A stretch of 64,000 nt of DNA. Origin: Dryocosmus kuriphilus (lineage: Eukaryota; Arthropoda; Insecta; Hymenoptera; Cynipidae). This document shows positions 1 to 11,371 of this stretch, piece after piece; the stretch's first letter is position 1, and every line of letters starts with the position of its first letter. Both the position numbers and the translations under genes were made by a program. The stretch lies in contig CM076190.1 of NCBI GenBank assembly GCA_038277395.1, positions 126,262,197 through 126,326,196 of the forward strand, read 5' to 3'. Below the pieces are notes generated by a model. The model was not told the origin of the DNA. It made no database searches and worked only from the letters and a program-made list of their open reading frames with translations.

Positions 1-307
1 ACTTACCTGTTGTGAAGTTCGATCGGGATTATTTGAGTCGTCTCGTCAGAATAGATCATACCCTCCCAAGCCCAAAGAATTATCTTTCAAATATTAACCC
101 TTAACATAGCGATTTGCGAACTTTTAAATAATGAAAGGTTTCCATGGAGACGTGGGTAGGTGGATCTAGTAGAAAGCGTGGGCAAATTCAATTTGCTTTC
201 TTTAAAATATTGTGGATAAACCGTGTAGAATAGGCACTACTATATTATAATCTATTCGGACGAGACGACCCAAATAATCCCGATCGAGCTTCACAACAGG
301 TAAGTTC
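1..307. mobile_element. MITE with about 60-bp terminal inverted repeats
   Basis: The first 60 bases match the reverse complement of the last 60 (about 248-307) with only a few mismatches. Both ends carry the motif ACTTACCTGTTGTGAAG. There is no coding capacity between the arms, so this is a short non-autonomous DNA transposon. The left end coincides with the window edge, so a target duplication cannot be tested and the element may extend further left. The superfamily is not assigned. Confidence 0.75.
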
Positions 308-1246
308 GTTTGATCTGTTAATTTTAGGACACTAAAAATTTAGTACCAAAGGCCAATCCAATCTGTCAATTCTTAAAAACATGTTTTTCGGGTTCAGATC
401 ACAATACGTGGAAATTTAACAAAAAAGGTGAAGGGGAGGAGTGGGGGGTGATCTTTTGCACAAATGTAATCCTGAATCTGATGAGAATCTAAAAATATAC
501 TACAAAAAAAAGGAAATATCCACAAAAAAATGACCTGGCTACTTACTCTAAAATATTTTTAATTCAACGCGAAAATCACTTAAATATAAGATATTAGTAC
601 TCACCTCTTGTTTCGATGTCCCTATACATAGTAGAACAAATGAAATGAGCTGTAGCCCAGATATTTGTCGGATACCTTTAAATCGATATTGACATACTTA
701 AAATTATATCATCAGTATTATTATAATAAATGCAAAATAATTTTGATAAACGTGCGGGATCGTTAAAATTTGTACTTTAGAAAAGATAGAATGAGTATTA
801 TATTGATATTTCAATTTCTCAATCTTGAAATAAAAAAAAGAAATAGAAACCTTATTTCTTCTAATATTGCATGATGAAATGGAAATTTTATATAAATTTT
901 ATGTTTTAGTAATTGCTTAAATTTGACTTTTAAAGTATAAACATAACAGTAAAAAATGAACTTGAAATGAAATAATTATAGACAGATTAATTATAGGTAC
1001 ATTTAACCGTAAATTTTAGTTGATTCCGGCAAACAGAAACAGAGGTTGGTTGATGCAACCATATCTTTGTTTCAACAAACAACAATTTGATTTATTGCTA
1101 AAAAATTTGGTTGACTTGACCAATTTTTGGATTGAAATTAATTAACACTATTTTCTTCAAAATGACATTTTTTTTAGATTGAGTCATATATGGTCGGAAA
1201 TAAAAAAAATATTCAATGAACGTGCGACGCACGATTGTTATCTGAG
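308..1246. other. Intergenic; holds a partial dispersed repeat
   Basis: No gene is visible. The part at about 320-500 (with AAAAACATGTTTTTCGGGTTC) is clearly related to 46,880-47,130, so it is a dispersed repeat of unknown class. The remainder is AT-rich and featureless to my eye. Confidence 0.5.
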
Positions 1247-1316
1247 CTCAGGGGCCGTTCCTCTATCCGCAACCTGAGGACGCGCTGCGTAGTGGTGACA
1301 GGAACCCACCGAGCAG
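1247..1316 (-). mobile_element. Fragment matching the 5' end of the RTE retrotransposon
   Basis: These 70 bases match 51,356-51,424, the outermost 5' end of the complete RTE copy in this window, with a few mismatches and the same orientation. Only the 5' tip is present, which is unusual because RTE copies normally lose their 5' end. Confidence 0.65.
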
Positions 1317-1544
1317 AATTGCATTAAATAACGAAGAAAAAAGTAAATAAGTTCCACATAAGGTCAGAATTGCACTACTACCTGATTGGCTGGATGGTAC
1401 ACTATTTCGACCTTCTATGTACCTTATTTACTATTTTCGTCGCTTTTTAATGCAATTGTACTCAGTAAAACCTACATTCAAACTCCAAGTTTATTACCTG
1501 AAAGTAAGCTAAGAGTTCAAATTTTTGGCGGGTTTTTTCGCTCC

Positions 1545-1735
1545 ACCCTAATACCTACCCAACTCCTAATTCACCCTCACCAACACCCCTCGTTTTTCCC
1601 CTATTTCCTCATACCTACTCTTCTCAAATCCATTTCCCCTCTTACCCATCCAAATCTCACCTTTTACCCCACCAGGCCTCCACTCTCTATTTTCTCCTGT
1701 TCTACCCATTCCTTCCTCATAATCCCCCCGTCTAT
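1545..1735. repeat. Pyrimidine-rich satellite, copy 1
   Basis: A long C/T-rich stretch built from phrases such as ACCCATTCCTTCCTCATAAT. The same phrases recur at 6.64-7.05, 17.16-18.54 and 61.01-61.48 kb. Open reading frames across it are a by-product of the low complexity. Confidence 0.7.
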
Positions 1736-3390
1736 TCTCTTCCCCCACTACTACGCTTGTCGGCAAACAATTCCCCTTTCGGCGCAGCCAGCGGCAAGCG
1801 GGATCGGTCTGTTCGCCGCTGGCTTACTTCTACCGCGCAAGTGCCGTAGAGAGCGCGCTTTTTTAAAATTATTAAATGAGGTATTTTTATTTTTGATAAC
1901 AAATTGTAGTCAAATAAAATGTATAAAAGGTTTTTTTAACCAAAAAATGAAAAAATGCTGATTCTGAGTCAGATTTAGAGTAGAACAATTAGCAAATTGA
2001 GGATAAAATACATTAAGGAATGTTTACATGATCCTAAATGTAATTTCCAAAATTTTCAACTTGTAATTCAGAAACCTCAGTTTTGATCGGAAACACAAAT
2101 TTCGCAGTAGCAAAACACTTTTTTGAAACTTGAATATTATCCGTTTTTGCACTGTTTTTGTGATTGTTTTTTGATCATATAGAAAAATTCAAAGAATTTT
2201 CTAAGGAATTCTACAAGTTCAATGCATTTTATAGAATTTTGGAGGATTTTTACGACTCTCAGAGGTTCAAAGAGATTTCAAAGAATTTTCTAAGAGATTT
2301 CTAGAGATTTCAATAATTAAAAATTTTTTATTGAATTTTAGAGAATTGAAAGGTTCCAATAGATAATAGTCAATTAAAAAAACACAAAATTTAACAGTTT
2401 TTAAACCTTTTGGAAGAACTTTTTAACAGAATTTTACAGGATCAATTAATACATATGGTAGGATTTTCGAGGATTTCAAAGCTTTTGGATTTTAGAAGAA
2501 ATTTAATTATTTCAAATAATTTAAAATGATTTCAAGGTATTTCTAACAATTATTCATGATTTTTAAATATTGGAAGAGATTTCAAAGAATTTTCTAAGAA
2601 TTTGAAAGATAGAATTGAAAACATGAAAGAAAAATTCACTCTTCTTATGACTTTAGTCCATTCATAGGAAAACAGCTTAGATTTTTAGACAATGTGGTGA
2701 TGAAAAAAATTTGAATACTCTATGAACTAAAAATCTATTTAGTCTGCTCTAGAGCAATCACAATCTTATTATACCGATTAAAACTGAAAAATAATAATAT
2801 AATTTCCCAAATTTTCTACTTGTAATTCGAATAAACTCTGATTAAAGTTAACGAAATATAGATTGAGAAATATATATGAATAGTAATATTTTTGATGAGG
2901 ATGTTACAGATATTTAACAGGGAAATGTGTTAGCAACTTGAAATTCTTATTTTTAATGTGACTGATGAAATCTATAACCGATATAGTATATAGGATACTA
3001 TATAGGATATAAATTATGGTATATGTCATAAAGAAGTTCAACAAATATATAAAACTGACTAAGGGCTTAATGTAAAAGTAATCGGTTATTTTGTCAATTT
3101 TACAAAATTCGGACATCCACTGACAGGTTCAGATAAGTGTCTCAAAATTTTATGGCGGTCAAGATTCAATTAGTTTATGGCGCCTTATTCATATCATGCG
3201 AGTGCTGTGCCGGAGCACTTAAGAAAGAAAGAAAAAGACAGAAAAATTTATGTTCCGTCACTTTTCTGATGGAAATTGTTCATAAATAAGTATATAAGAA
3301 GGCAAATGAATGCAAATCGTCATTCTGCTTCACTTGGTGACTTGGAACACACTCAGTGGATTATTTTGAATTCTACAGAGAAGTGAGAAG

Positions 3391-4781
3391 ATGTCTTCTG
3401 CCGAGCCTGAGCTGACTGCATTGGAGACAACCTCGAAGAGAGGTAAAGTAGTTTTAATTGTGAACAATTTTAAATTTAACATTGATAAAAATCTGTCTTC
3501 TGGTGAAGCTCGATGGAGGTGTGCGGTTAGAACATGTAAAGCTTCTTTACATGGTTCAGAGGGACCTACGTCCTACGCGTGTGATTAAAAAGTTCAACAT
3601 CAATCATTTCCATTGTGCTGTACCAAACAATATTTTACAAAGGCAGGGAGTGTCAGCTCGTGCAAACTAAAAGCTACAGAATATCTGTGCGAAAAACCTA
3701 CTAAAATCCTACATTCGTGTATAACTAAACATGATAAAAAATTAGAAGTTAAAGATACAATAAGATTAATAAAAAAAATTGTATATCGGTCACGTAGGGC
3801 GATTCAGCCAGCACTTCCTGATTAGACTTGAAAACAAAGTTTGAAGAGAATTTTTTACAAGTAAATGATCCTAAATCAAAAATTGTCATTTTCTCAACAG
3901 AAAGAAATAAAAATTTTTTAACAGAGTCTGAAATTTTATATCTTGACGGAACCCTCGACTACATTGCGTTTTGTTACAAGCAGCTTTTCACTATTTTCGG
4001 GTATTTTAACGGTCATTGCATCCCTCTCGCGTTTTGTTTATTACCGGACAAATGCGAAGTTACTTACGAAGAATGTTTTTCTGCGCTTGCTCGAGCATGT
4101 GATGAAAAAGGTTTCCCTCTGAAACCTGAAAAAATCGTCGTGGATTTTGAAATAGGGATTCACACTGCTGCAAAAAACGTCTGGCCGGGCGTGCATATTA
4201 TCGGTTGTAGGTTTCACCTGTCACAGTCCTAATATCGAAAGATACAAGAATTAGGACTTATAGTGGACTACAAGGACAAATGTTCTGAAATCGGTAAGTG
4301 GTTACGCCTTTGCTTCGGCCTTATGTTTTTAAAGCCAGTAGATGTTCTTCCATGCTTTTTGAGCGATATTATGTTTATTGTGCCAAATGATGCTAGACTC
4401 TTCCAGTTCGCGAATTATTTATTCAGCACGTACGTAGAAACAGCTTCCACGTTTCCGCCAACAATGTGGGCCGAAGCTACTGCTGATTTGAATAGGACCA
4501 CAAATGCATATGAGTCATTCCACTCGCATTACACCAAGTCCTTTTACCATACACATCCATCAATTTTTAAAGTATTCGAAGTATTGCTCGATGTTCAAAT
4601 CGAAACTGCAATCAAATGCAACAGAATTCCAAAAAGAAGTTTGAGTTCACCAGAAGACAGATTGACGATTCTTATGAACATGGAACGACTTCTCGCTTTG
4701 AGCTTGTTAAATCCGTGTCTTCCTATTACCAAACTCATTGAAATAATTGCAAAAATCAAAGTTCACTTTTTTAATTTTTGA
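3391..4781 (+). pseudogene. Broken MULE transposase with FLYWCH-like N-terminus
   Basis: Four open segments in sequence (3,391-3,588; 3,613-3,825; 3,828-4,232; 4,263-4,781) read as one transposase interrupted by stops and frameshifts. The first segment resembles a FLYWCH zinc finger (RGKVVLIVNNFKFN, then WRCAVRTCKASL). The third has the MULE transposase core: a candidate first acid in YLDGTLDY, a second in IVVDFEIG, and the GCRFHLSQ zinc-type motif that normally follows. The fourth contains TTNAYESFHSHY, typical of the region after the third catalytic residue. The product would cut and join the ends of its own element. With at least three breaks it cannot be functional. Confidence 0.75.
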
Positions 4782-4789
4782 AATTTACA

Positions 4790-5230
4790 ATTAAACTACT
4801 TTACAGCTCTTACGGAAATAAAACGGTCCTTTTCAGGGCCACCAAATTTTTTAACATTGGAATGATTATTGTTATACAAACAAATATAAAAATATCCTAG
4901 AAAATTCCTTCGAATCCCTTAAAACTTCCTATAATCCTATATATTTCCTATATATTCGTATATATATTTATATTCCTACATATTTCCAAATTTTTAAATA
5001 AAAAATTGAATATTGCAAAAAAGAATTTCAGATTGAAATTATTATGATCATGAAAGTGACACTTTTTAACAAATATTTGCGAATTTATTCTCAAGAATCT
5101 TTTTTATTTCTTAAAAATATTATTTCCAAGCACCAAAGTACGAAACTGAGCATTTGTTACCAAAAATCTCTTTGAAATGATCAATGAAGCAAAAAAATAC
5201 TTTATATTAATATATCAATCACATTTTTAT
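4790..5230. other. AT-rich internal sequence of the decayed MULE
   Basis: This lies between the transposase remnant and the tandem units of the right arm. It contains short repeats of ATATATTCC type, and I see no coding potential. Confidence 0.4.
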
Positions 5231-6639
5231 ATATAATCAAAAAAAAGATCACAAAAACAGTGCAAAAGCGGATAATATTCAAGTTTCTAAAAAGTTTTTT
5301 GCTACTGCGTTTGCGTTTCCGATCAAAACTGGGGTTATGTTCATAATAACAATTTCAGATTGGAATTATTATGAAAGTGACACTTTTTATTTAGGAATTA
5401 TTTATTTATTTTGATTCAAGAATGTACTCACAAGAATTTTTTTATTCCTTTAAAATATTCTTTTCAAACACATCCTAACTAAACATTTCTTATCAAAATC
5501 TCCTCGAAATGACACTATAATTAATCAAATCTTCTCTCACGAATAAAAGCATTTGAGTTTCAATTACGCTATTTCAAAAAACTTTTGACACTGTGACATT
5601 TGTGTTTCCGATCAAAATTGAGGTTATGTTTATGATAGCAATTTCAGATTTGAATTATTATAATGATGAAAGTGAGACTTTTTCACAAATATTTGCAAAT
5701 GTACGTTTAAGAATCTTCTTTATTTCTTTTAAATATTCTTTTCAAACTCCAAAAGACGAAACTAAACATTTCTTACCAAAATCTTCTCGAAATGGCCATA
5801 ATAATTAATCAAATCTTCTCTCACAGATAAAAGCATTTTTAGTTTCGATTTCACTGAATCTCAAAATCACTTTTATTAATGCATTAAAAAAAACAGGAAA
5901 AAAAACGGCTAATATTAATGTTTCAAAAAAGTTTTCTGGCACTGCGACATTCGCGTTTTCGATCAAAATTGAACCTCTTTATGACACCATAATTTTGATT
6001 CAACCTTAATATTGGTAATTTGACAAATTCTGAATACAAATTAAGATGTGCTATAAAGAGATTAAAAAACTTTTAAAATTTGTCATCGTATTTTATATTA
6101 TTTTATTTAATTTAATTTTATATCATTTTTATACTATATCGGTTGTAAATTTCATCAGTCACATTGAAAATAAGAATTTCAAGTTGCTGACACATTTACC
6201 TGTTAAATATTACTATTTATATCTGCTTATTTATAATATATAATCACATTATTGTTGCTGAAACATTATTTATTTATCATAAACTATTAATAGATTTCTG
6301 AATTACAAGTTGAAAATTTTGGAAATTACATTTAGGATCATGCAAACATTCCTTAATGTATTTTATCTTCAATTTCCTAATTTTTCTACTCTAAATCTGA
6401 CTCAGAATCAGCATTTGTTCATTTTTTGGTTAAAAAAGCCTTTTATATTTTTTATTTGACTACAATTTGTCATCACAAATGAAAATACCTTATTTAATAA
6501 ATTTAAAAAAGCACGCCCTCCACGGCACATGCGCGGTAAAAGCAAGCCAGCGGCGAACAGACCGAGCAGACTAACTGCGCTGAAGGAGGAACTCTTTGGC
6601 GACAAGCACAGTAGAGGGGGAAGAGAATGGAGAGGGCTG

Positions 6640-7045
6640 TCGGCGAAAAATCCATCGCCCCTCTCCATTTTCTCCTGTCCGACCCATTCCTTCCTCATAA
6701 TCCCACCAAACTCCCCTTTCCCTCTAATAACTTTGCTCCAGCCCACTCTCTTTCCCCGTTCCTGACTTTTCGTCCACCTCTTCTCCTTTTACTACTACTA
6801 TAGACTGTAATCCCTTTTTTCCGCCCTACCCGCCTATAACCATCCACTCCACCCCTTATCGGCATTCCCGCCCCCTTTCGCTTCCCTTACCCTCTTTTCT
6901 TCCCCTCTCGCGAACACTATTCCCCTCTTACCCCCACCACTATCTACTTTCTTTCTTCCTTTCCCTTTCCTTCCTCCTAATCCCGCTCAGCTTCTGTTCC
7001 CCTCTAACCGCTAACACTTCATCCACCTTTTTTTCCACTTCTTAA
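6640..7045. repeat. Pyrimidine-rich satellite, copy 2
   Basis: C/T-rich sequence related to 1,545-1,735, in the same orientation, including ACCCATTCCTTCCTCATAAT. It directly borders the right arm of the decayed MULE. Confidence 0.7.
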
Positions 7046-8060
7046 TCCCACTCTTCGTACTGAATGCGAATCTGAATATCAGTTTTGACATTTTACGGTA
7101 GAGGAGTGGGAGTGAGGACAAAATTGAAAGGAGTTCGTTTTATTATTGGTTTTGTTATAAATCTGTTAAAGTCATTAAGTTCACAGTAATTAATAATAAT
7201 AGTCTGCACTCTAGGATACCTTTTATGATAGGTGCATGGCTCCTCTATTAAAAATATTGCCATTCAAAATCTGTGTCGATGTGAAAAATGGTTGGTGTAA
7301 AATGCCTACGCTAAAAACCACCTGAAAACGAAGTCAAAAACGGCGTCTACAATGACGTAAAAATTAGTTGATTTTTTGCGCGCCAACTTTATTAAATAAA
7401 GCAGTGGAGAATAATAAAAGTTTAATAAATGCTAAGATGTTTTCACCAATAAAAAAATAATATTTTAAAAAACTATCCGAACTCTTGACGAATTTTTGTC
7501 AGCGTAATTTACCCGTTGTTTTTGATATCGAATTATTTTTTGAAATTTTTGAGTCAATATATATGTTGTTTTTTTCTTGGGAGGTGGTGGGGGGGAGTAT
7601 AACAAATAGCGTTATAGTTCAACGACTTGGGTAGTTACTAGATTTGAATTTAGTAAGTTTAAACTAAAAAGGAGAACAAAAAAGATGGCATTCGCTGGCG
7701 TGCGTTCGGGCCATGAAAATTAAATTTTGTACTTGAATCTAATTGGAACTAAAAAAGTTGAACGATCGATGGATGTTCCAGTTCAAGTGCATTATTTATA
7801 GGCACTTATTTTATCTGAATAATCCAGAGTATATATTTCGAGTAGAATTGAGTTTAAATCCCCTCTTTGGGAATTTTTCTCCATATTTAATAGTTTTAAA
7901 GCTTTAAAAAATGTTTATGGTAGACTTCCGAGGCTTGGGCGTAACGAAGAAAATTGAAGGCTTTATGATTGTTTCTGTTATCAATCTATTAAAATTAATA
8001 ATTTTTCACAGCATTTCAGATAGTACTTTTGAAGAGGCCACGAAACCCATTCTTGTAGCA
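7046..8060. repeat. Dispersed repeat related to 18.55-18.78 and 21.2-21.57 kb
   Basis: The part at 7,770-7,870 (AATAATCCAGAGTATATATT, ATTGAGTTTAAATCC) matches 21,320-21,390. The parts at 7,100-7,200 and 7,930-8,000 (GTTATCAATCTATTAAA) match 18,640-18,665 and 21,535-21,555. These are copies of one or two unidentified transposons. No gene is visible. Confidence 0.5.
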
Positions 8061-8162
8061 GACGCATGCCGCCTACTTTGACTAATCTTTTGAGCTTTCA
8101 AAAGATTTGAAAGATTCCAAATATTTCATAAAGTGTTTAAATATTTCACGAGCGCTTGTATA

Positions 8163-9448
8163 CGAGGCACGTCCAGAAAGTAAGTGTACTGGTACTCTCA
8201 CAGCTGTAGGGAATGCTCTTTCGATATGTTGGCAACACTGCCGCGTAGCCTGACCCCTTCCCTTCAAAACGAGACCAATCCGAGGTTAGAGTGTTGAAAA
8301 CTCTTGACGCAGTAGCATCTCTCGTGAAAAATGTCGACCGTATCTCCCGCCAAGTGCGAAATTCGCGCCGTCATTCGCTACCTCGTTGTGAAGGGAAAAG
8401 CTCCAGTTGAGATGTATAATGAGGTGAAAACTGTTTACGGTAATGGAACTATGAATCGTACGAGTGTGTACAAGTGGTGTCGCGAATTTAAAATTGGCCG
8501 TACTTCCGTGCATGACGATCAGAGGAGCGGAAGACCTTCAATTGTGACTGACGAGCTTGTAGAAAAAATCAAGATTGCGGTCCTTGACGATCGCAGATTG
8601 ACGTTAGATGATCTTTCTGCGATGTTTACGCAAATCTCCAGATCCCTGTTGCACGAAACAATCACAGAAACTCTCGGATATTGGAAATTGTCTGCGAGGT
8701 GCGTCCCTAAACAGCTGAGAGAACAGCACATGTTGAATCGAGTGCAGAGCTCCAAAGAGTTTTTGAAGCGCTACGAACGCGAAGGCGATGATTTTCTCTA
8801 CTCTATTGTTACTGAAGACGAAACTTGGGTTACCCACTACAAGCCTGAAACTAAGAGGCAGTCTCAACAATTGCGCCACACCTTGTCACCTTCCGCCAAG
8901 AAATTCAAAACCACAATTTCAGCCAAAAAAATCATGGCATCCGTGTTTTTGGACCATAAAGGCATAATTTTGATTGAATATCTGCCTCGCGGGGAAACCA
9001 TCAACGCGGCAAGATACTGTGAGATGCTGAAAAAATTGAAAAGAGCGATTCAGAATAAAAGGAGGGGTATGCTGACGAAGGGAGTCTGCAACTCCTGGAC
9101 TCTTTTGGATGGGAAGTTTTGAACCACCCCCCGTATTCCCCTGACCTGGCCCCTTCAGATTTCCATCTCTTCACTTCCCTGAAGGTGCACATGGGTGGAA
9201 ACAAGTTTTCAACTGACGAGGAGGTGAAGGGGGAGGTGGAGAAGTGGGCGAAGGAGCTGGCGGGAGACTTCTTCGAGGCAGGCATCAAGAAATTGATCCC
9301 GCGGCTCACCACTTGCATCTAGAGGGATGGTGACTATGTCGAAAAATAACTTACATATGTACAAGTGTAGCCAACTATGCTTTTGTTTTAATACATTTTT
9401 TTTGAAGCCTACATAAATTGAGTACACTTACTTTCTGGACGTGCGTCG
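8163..9448 (+). mobile_element. Tc1/mariner-superfamily element, mariner type
   Basis: Both ends carry the same inverted repeat (CGTCCAGAAAGTAAGTGTAC at the left, its reverse complement at the right), flanked by TA at 8,161-8,162 and 9,449-9,450. That is the target preference of this superfamily. At 1,286 bp the element has the normal size of a mariner. Confidence 0.9.
8331..9322 (+). pseudogene. Mariner transposase, frameshifted and internally deleted
   Basis: The frame opens with a helix-turn-helix type N-terminus (residues about 1-110) at 8,331. A second frame at 9,119-9,322 supplies the C-terminus. The first catalytic aspartate is visible in TEDETW (residue 163), and the D34D-type third aspartate lies in YSPDLAPSDFH at about 9,158. 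The segment expected to carry the second catalytic aspartate is missing: the sequence goes straight from RRGML to the stretch encoding LLDSFGW. The protein is therefore dead by both deletion and frameshift. This copy could at most be mobilised by a transposase from another copy. Confidence 0.88.
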
Positions 9449-9599
9449 TACACTAAATTTCAAGCTCGGTTAAAAGTGGGTTTTTACATTCTCATCAGAG
9501 AAGGTATTAGATTTATGTAAAATTTGACTTTCGCGTATTTCATGAAATCTCCACGTTTTGAGACCTCCTGAATCCGAAATAAACGGTTTTTTACGACGA

Positions 9600-9678
9600 T
9601 GTCTGTCCGTTGTCGTTGTCGTTGTCGTCGTCGTCGTTGTTGTCGTCGTCGTTGTCGTCGTCGTCGTCGTCGTCGGAG
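9600..9678. repeat. (GTC/GTT)n trinucleotide microsatellite
   Basis: About 25 units of GTC or GTT in a row. The polyvaline reading frame through it is an artefact. Confidence 0.9.
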
Positions 9679-9779
9679 TCTGTTCCCACGATAACTTTCG
9701 AAGGACTAATCGGATTGGAGTGCGCTTTTGTACACTTCTTTAAGGGGTAAAAAGAAAGGACGGTTTTCACAAAATCAAA

Positions 9780-10345
9780 AAATTCATTTTCCGGCTAAAC
9801 TATGAGAGATACAAAAAAAATGTAAGAAAGTAAAATTTTTCACCTCAAAAAAAATCTACGAATTTTATCTTAACCGTTTTTTGATAAAATGAAGGGGTTT
9901 TTTAAATCAAGAAAACGCTATTAAAATTTTAAATCTCTGGTTTCCTGCCAAAATATTCAAGATAGAAAAAAATGGTAAAGAGCAAAGTTGTTTAATTTAA
10001 AAAGATATACAAATTTTGTTTTAACTATTTTTTGATAAAATGCACGGTTTTTGTTTTAATCGATAAAACTTTATTAAAAATCAAGGTTTTCAAATTTCCC
10101 GCCAAACTATGCAAGATATGCAAAAATGATAATAAACAAAGTTGTTCGCCTTAAAAAGATCTACAAATTTGCCTTCTATCATTTTTTTGAGCAGACGCGT
10201 AGTTTTTGAGTTATTCGTGAAATACGTTATGAAATATAAAGAAAACCACTTTTCAGCAAAACTATGCAAGATATGAGAAAATATTAACAAGCAGAATTGT
10301 TCACCTTGGAAAGAGCTACAAAATTTATTTATAAGACTCATCGTT
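9780..10345. repeat. Tandem repeat, about 154-bp unit, four degenerate copies
   Basis: The phrase AACTATGCAAGATATG and its variants recur at about 9,798, 9,950, 10,104 and 10,258, each followed by CAAAGTTGTTC- and ATCTACAAATTT-like phrases. This is a decayed short satellite with no coding function. Confidence 0.7.
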
Positions 10346-10547
10346 TTACTTTTAAGAATCGAAATCCTGTATTGTGAAAATTTGGAAAATCACAAAAAGC
10401 TTTACCAATCAACAATGAGTTTAAAAAAAATGTAATTGAAGCGCGAGTGTCATGATAAGAATGTATTCCTTAAGGGCGATAGAGCCTTAAGTAAAATAAT
10501 CTCTTTTGTAATTTTTAACTTAAAGGTATATACGATCCATAAACACC

Positions 10548-10655
10548 GAGCGCGTAGCGCGAGGTGAATAATCTATCGAGCGCGAAGCGCCAGTGCCGTA
10601 AATAACGTATCGAGCGCGAAGCGCGCGACGAGAATGTGCCCGCGAAGCGGGCAGA
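10548..10655. repeat. Cluster of GC-rich short hairpins
   Basis: Four successive palindromes (GAGCGCGTAGCGCGAG; GAGCGCGAAGCGC; GAGCGCGAAGCGCGCG; CCCGCGAAGCGGG) lie in strongly AT-rich surroundings. Each can fold into a tight stem with an AA or TA loop. Hairpins of this kind are known near Helitron 3' ends, but no CTRR terminus or Helitron coding sequence is seen, so the class is open. Confidence 0.6.
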
Positions 10656-10679
10656 TTTTTTTCACTATAAAAAGGCGCT

Positions 10680-11371
10680 CTTTTGATATAAAAAAATTAA
10701 GGGAATTGGAATCCGCCGAACAGAAAATATTGGAGTTATTTTTCCGTTCCGAATTCTCACAAACAAAAAAGAGAGAATACGACTTTTATAGCGAGATGAT
10801 ACTTAAGAATTAAATACAAATTATAGCACATAGATGAACAACTTTATAAACGATGTGAGTTTTATTTGCGCAGAACTTTTATAAGGTCTCAATTTTTCAA
10901 GATTTCCAATTCTTTCATGATCTTATTTTCTTTCGTTGTCTGTTAACATTATATATCGAAGTTTAAAAAGTAAGAATTATATTAAATTCACGTGGCCAAA
11001 TGAACAAATTGCACACAAAGGCTCAAAAGAACAAATTTTCTAAGTGTACATTGTTTTTTTTTCGTGGCAGTTTTTTCGACTTATAATTCGAATCTTGATC
11101 TAAAACTGTTATTCGAAACGCTTTTGAAATTTTTTCTTACTTTTGAAGCGTATTAAAAAAAAATTTCGAATGAATCACCCCTTTTTAAATATTTTTAAAG
11201 CGAGTTGGATGCTTTTGAAATGTAAAAAGGTTCAAGTTTTAAAGCCACCTAAGAAGCATTTGACAAAATAAAAAGCTATTTAATCAAAATTGTATGTATT
11301 TTATACATAGGTATAGTGCCTGCAATATTTCAGATAATAATTAACATAACGTAGGAGAGTTTTAATCGTTC
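10680..11371. other. Intergenic, partly a dispersed repeat
   Basis: The part at 10,730-10,960 (GAGTTATTTTTCCGTTCC) is related to 21,740-22,000. No gene is seen. Confidence 0.4.

Larger units (their letters stand above)
1735..6630. mobile_element. Decayed Mutator-like (MULE) element with long inverted repeats
   Basis: The stretch from about 1,735 inward (GCTTGTCGGCAAACAATTC, CCGCTGGCTTACTTCTACCG and following) is repeated in reverse complement ending at about 6,630. The similarity extends several hundred bases and resumes at 2,820-3,116 against 6,046-6,330. The right arm also contains about three tandem copies of a roughly 320-bp unit between 5,230 and 6,000, each with a GTTTCCGATCAAAA-like motif. 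Between the arms lies a broken MULE transposase. The same pyrimidine-rich satellite flanks both sides in the same orientation, so the element inserted into that satellite. Exact ends and target duplication are not resolved. Confidence 0.65.

Noticed and set aside
1386..1961. Open frame of 191 codons on the plus strand
   Set aside because: It runs through the pyrimidine-rich satellite and then the inverted repeat of the decayed MULE. Its composition (P, L, S, F) is that of the repeat.
6046..6243. Hydrophobic 65-codon frame resembling one at 2,904-3,116
   Set aside because: The resemblance comes from the two inverted repeat arms of the decayed MULE, not from duplicated genes.
9558..9743. Open frame with a long valine run
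   Set aside because: Translation of the GTC microsatellite.
9780..10345. CRISPR-like array
   Set aside because: Repeats are about 154 bp, degenerate and without uniform spacers. The setting is a eukaryotic nuclear genome.
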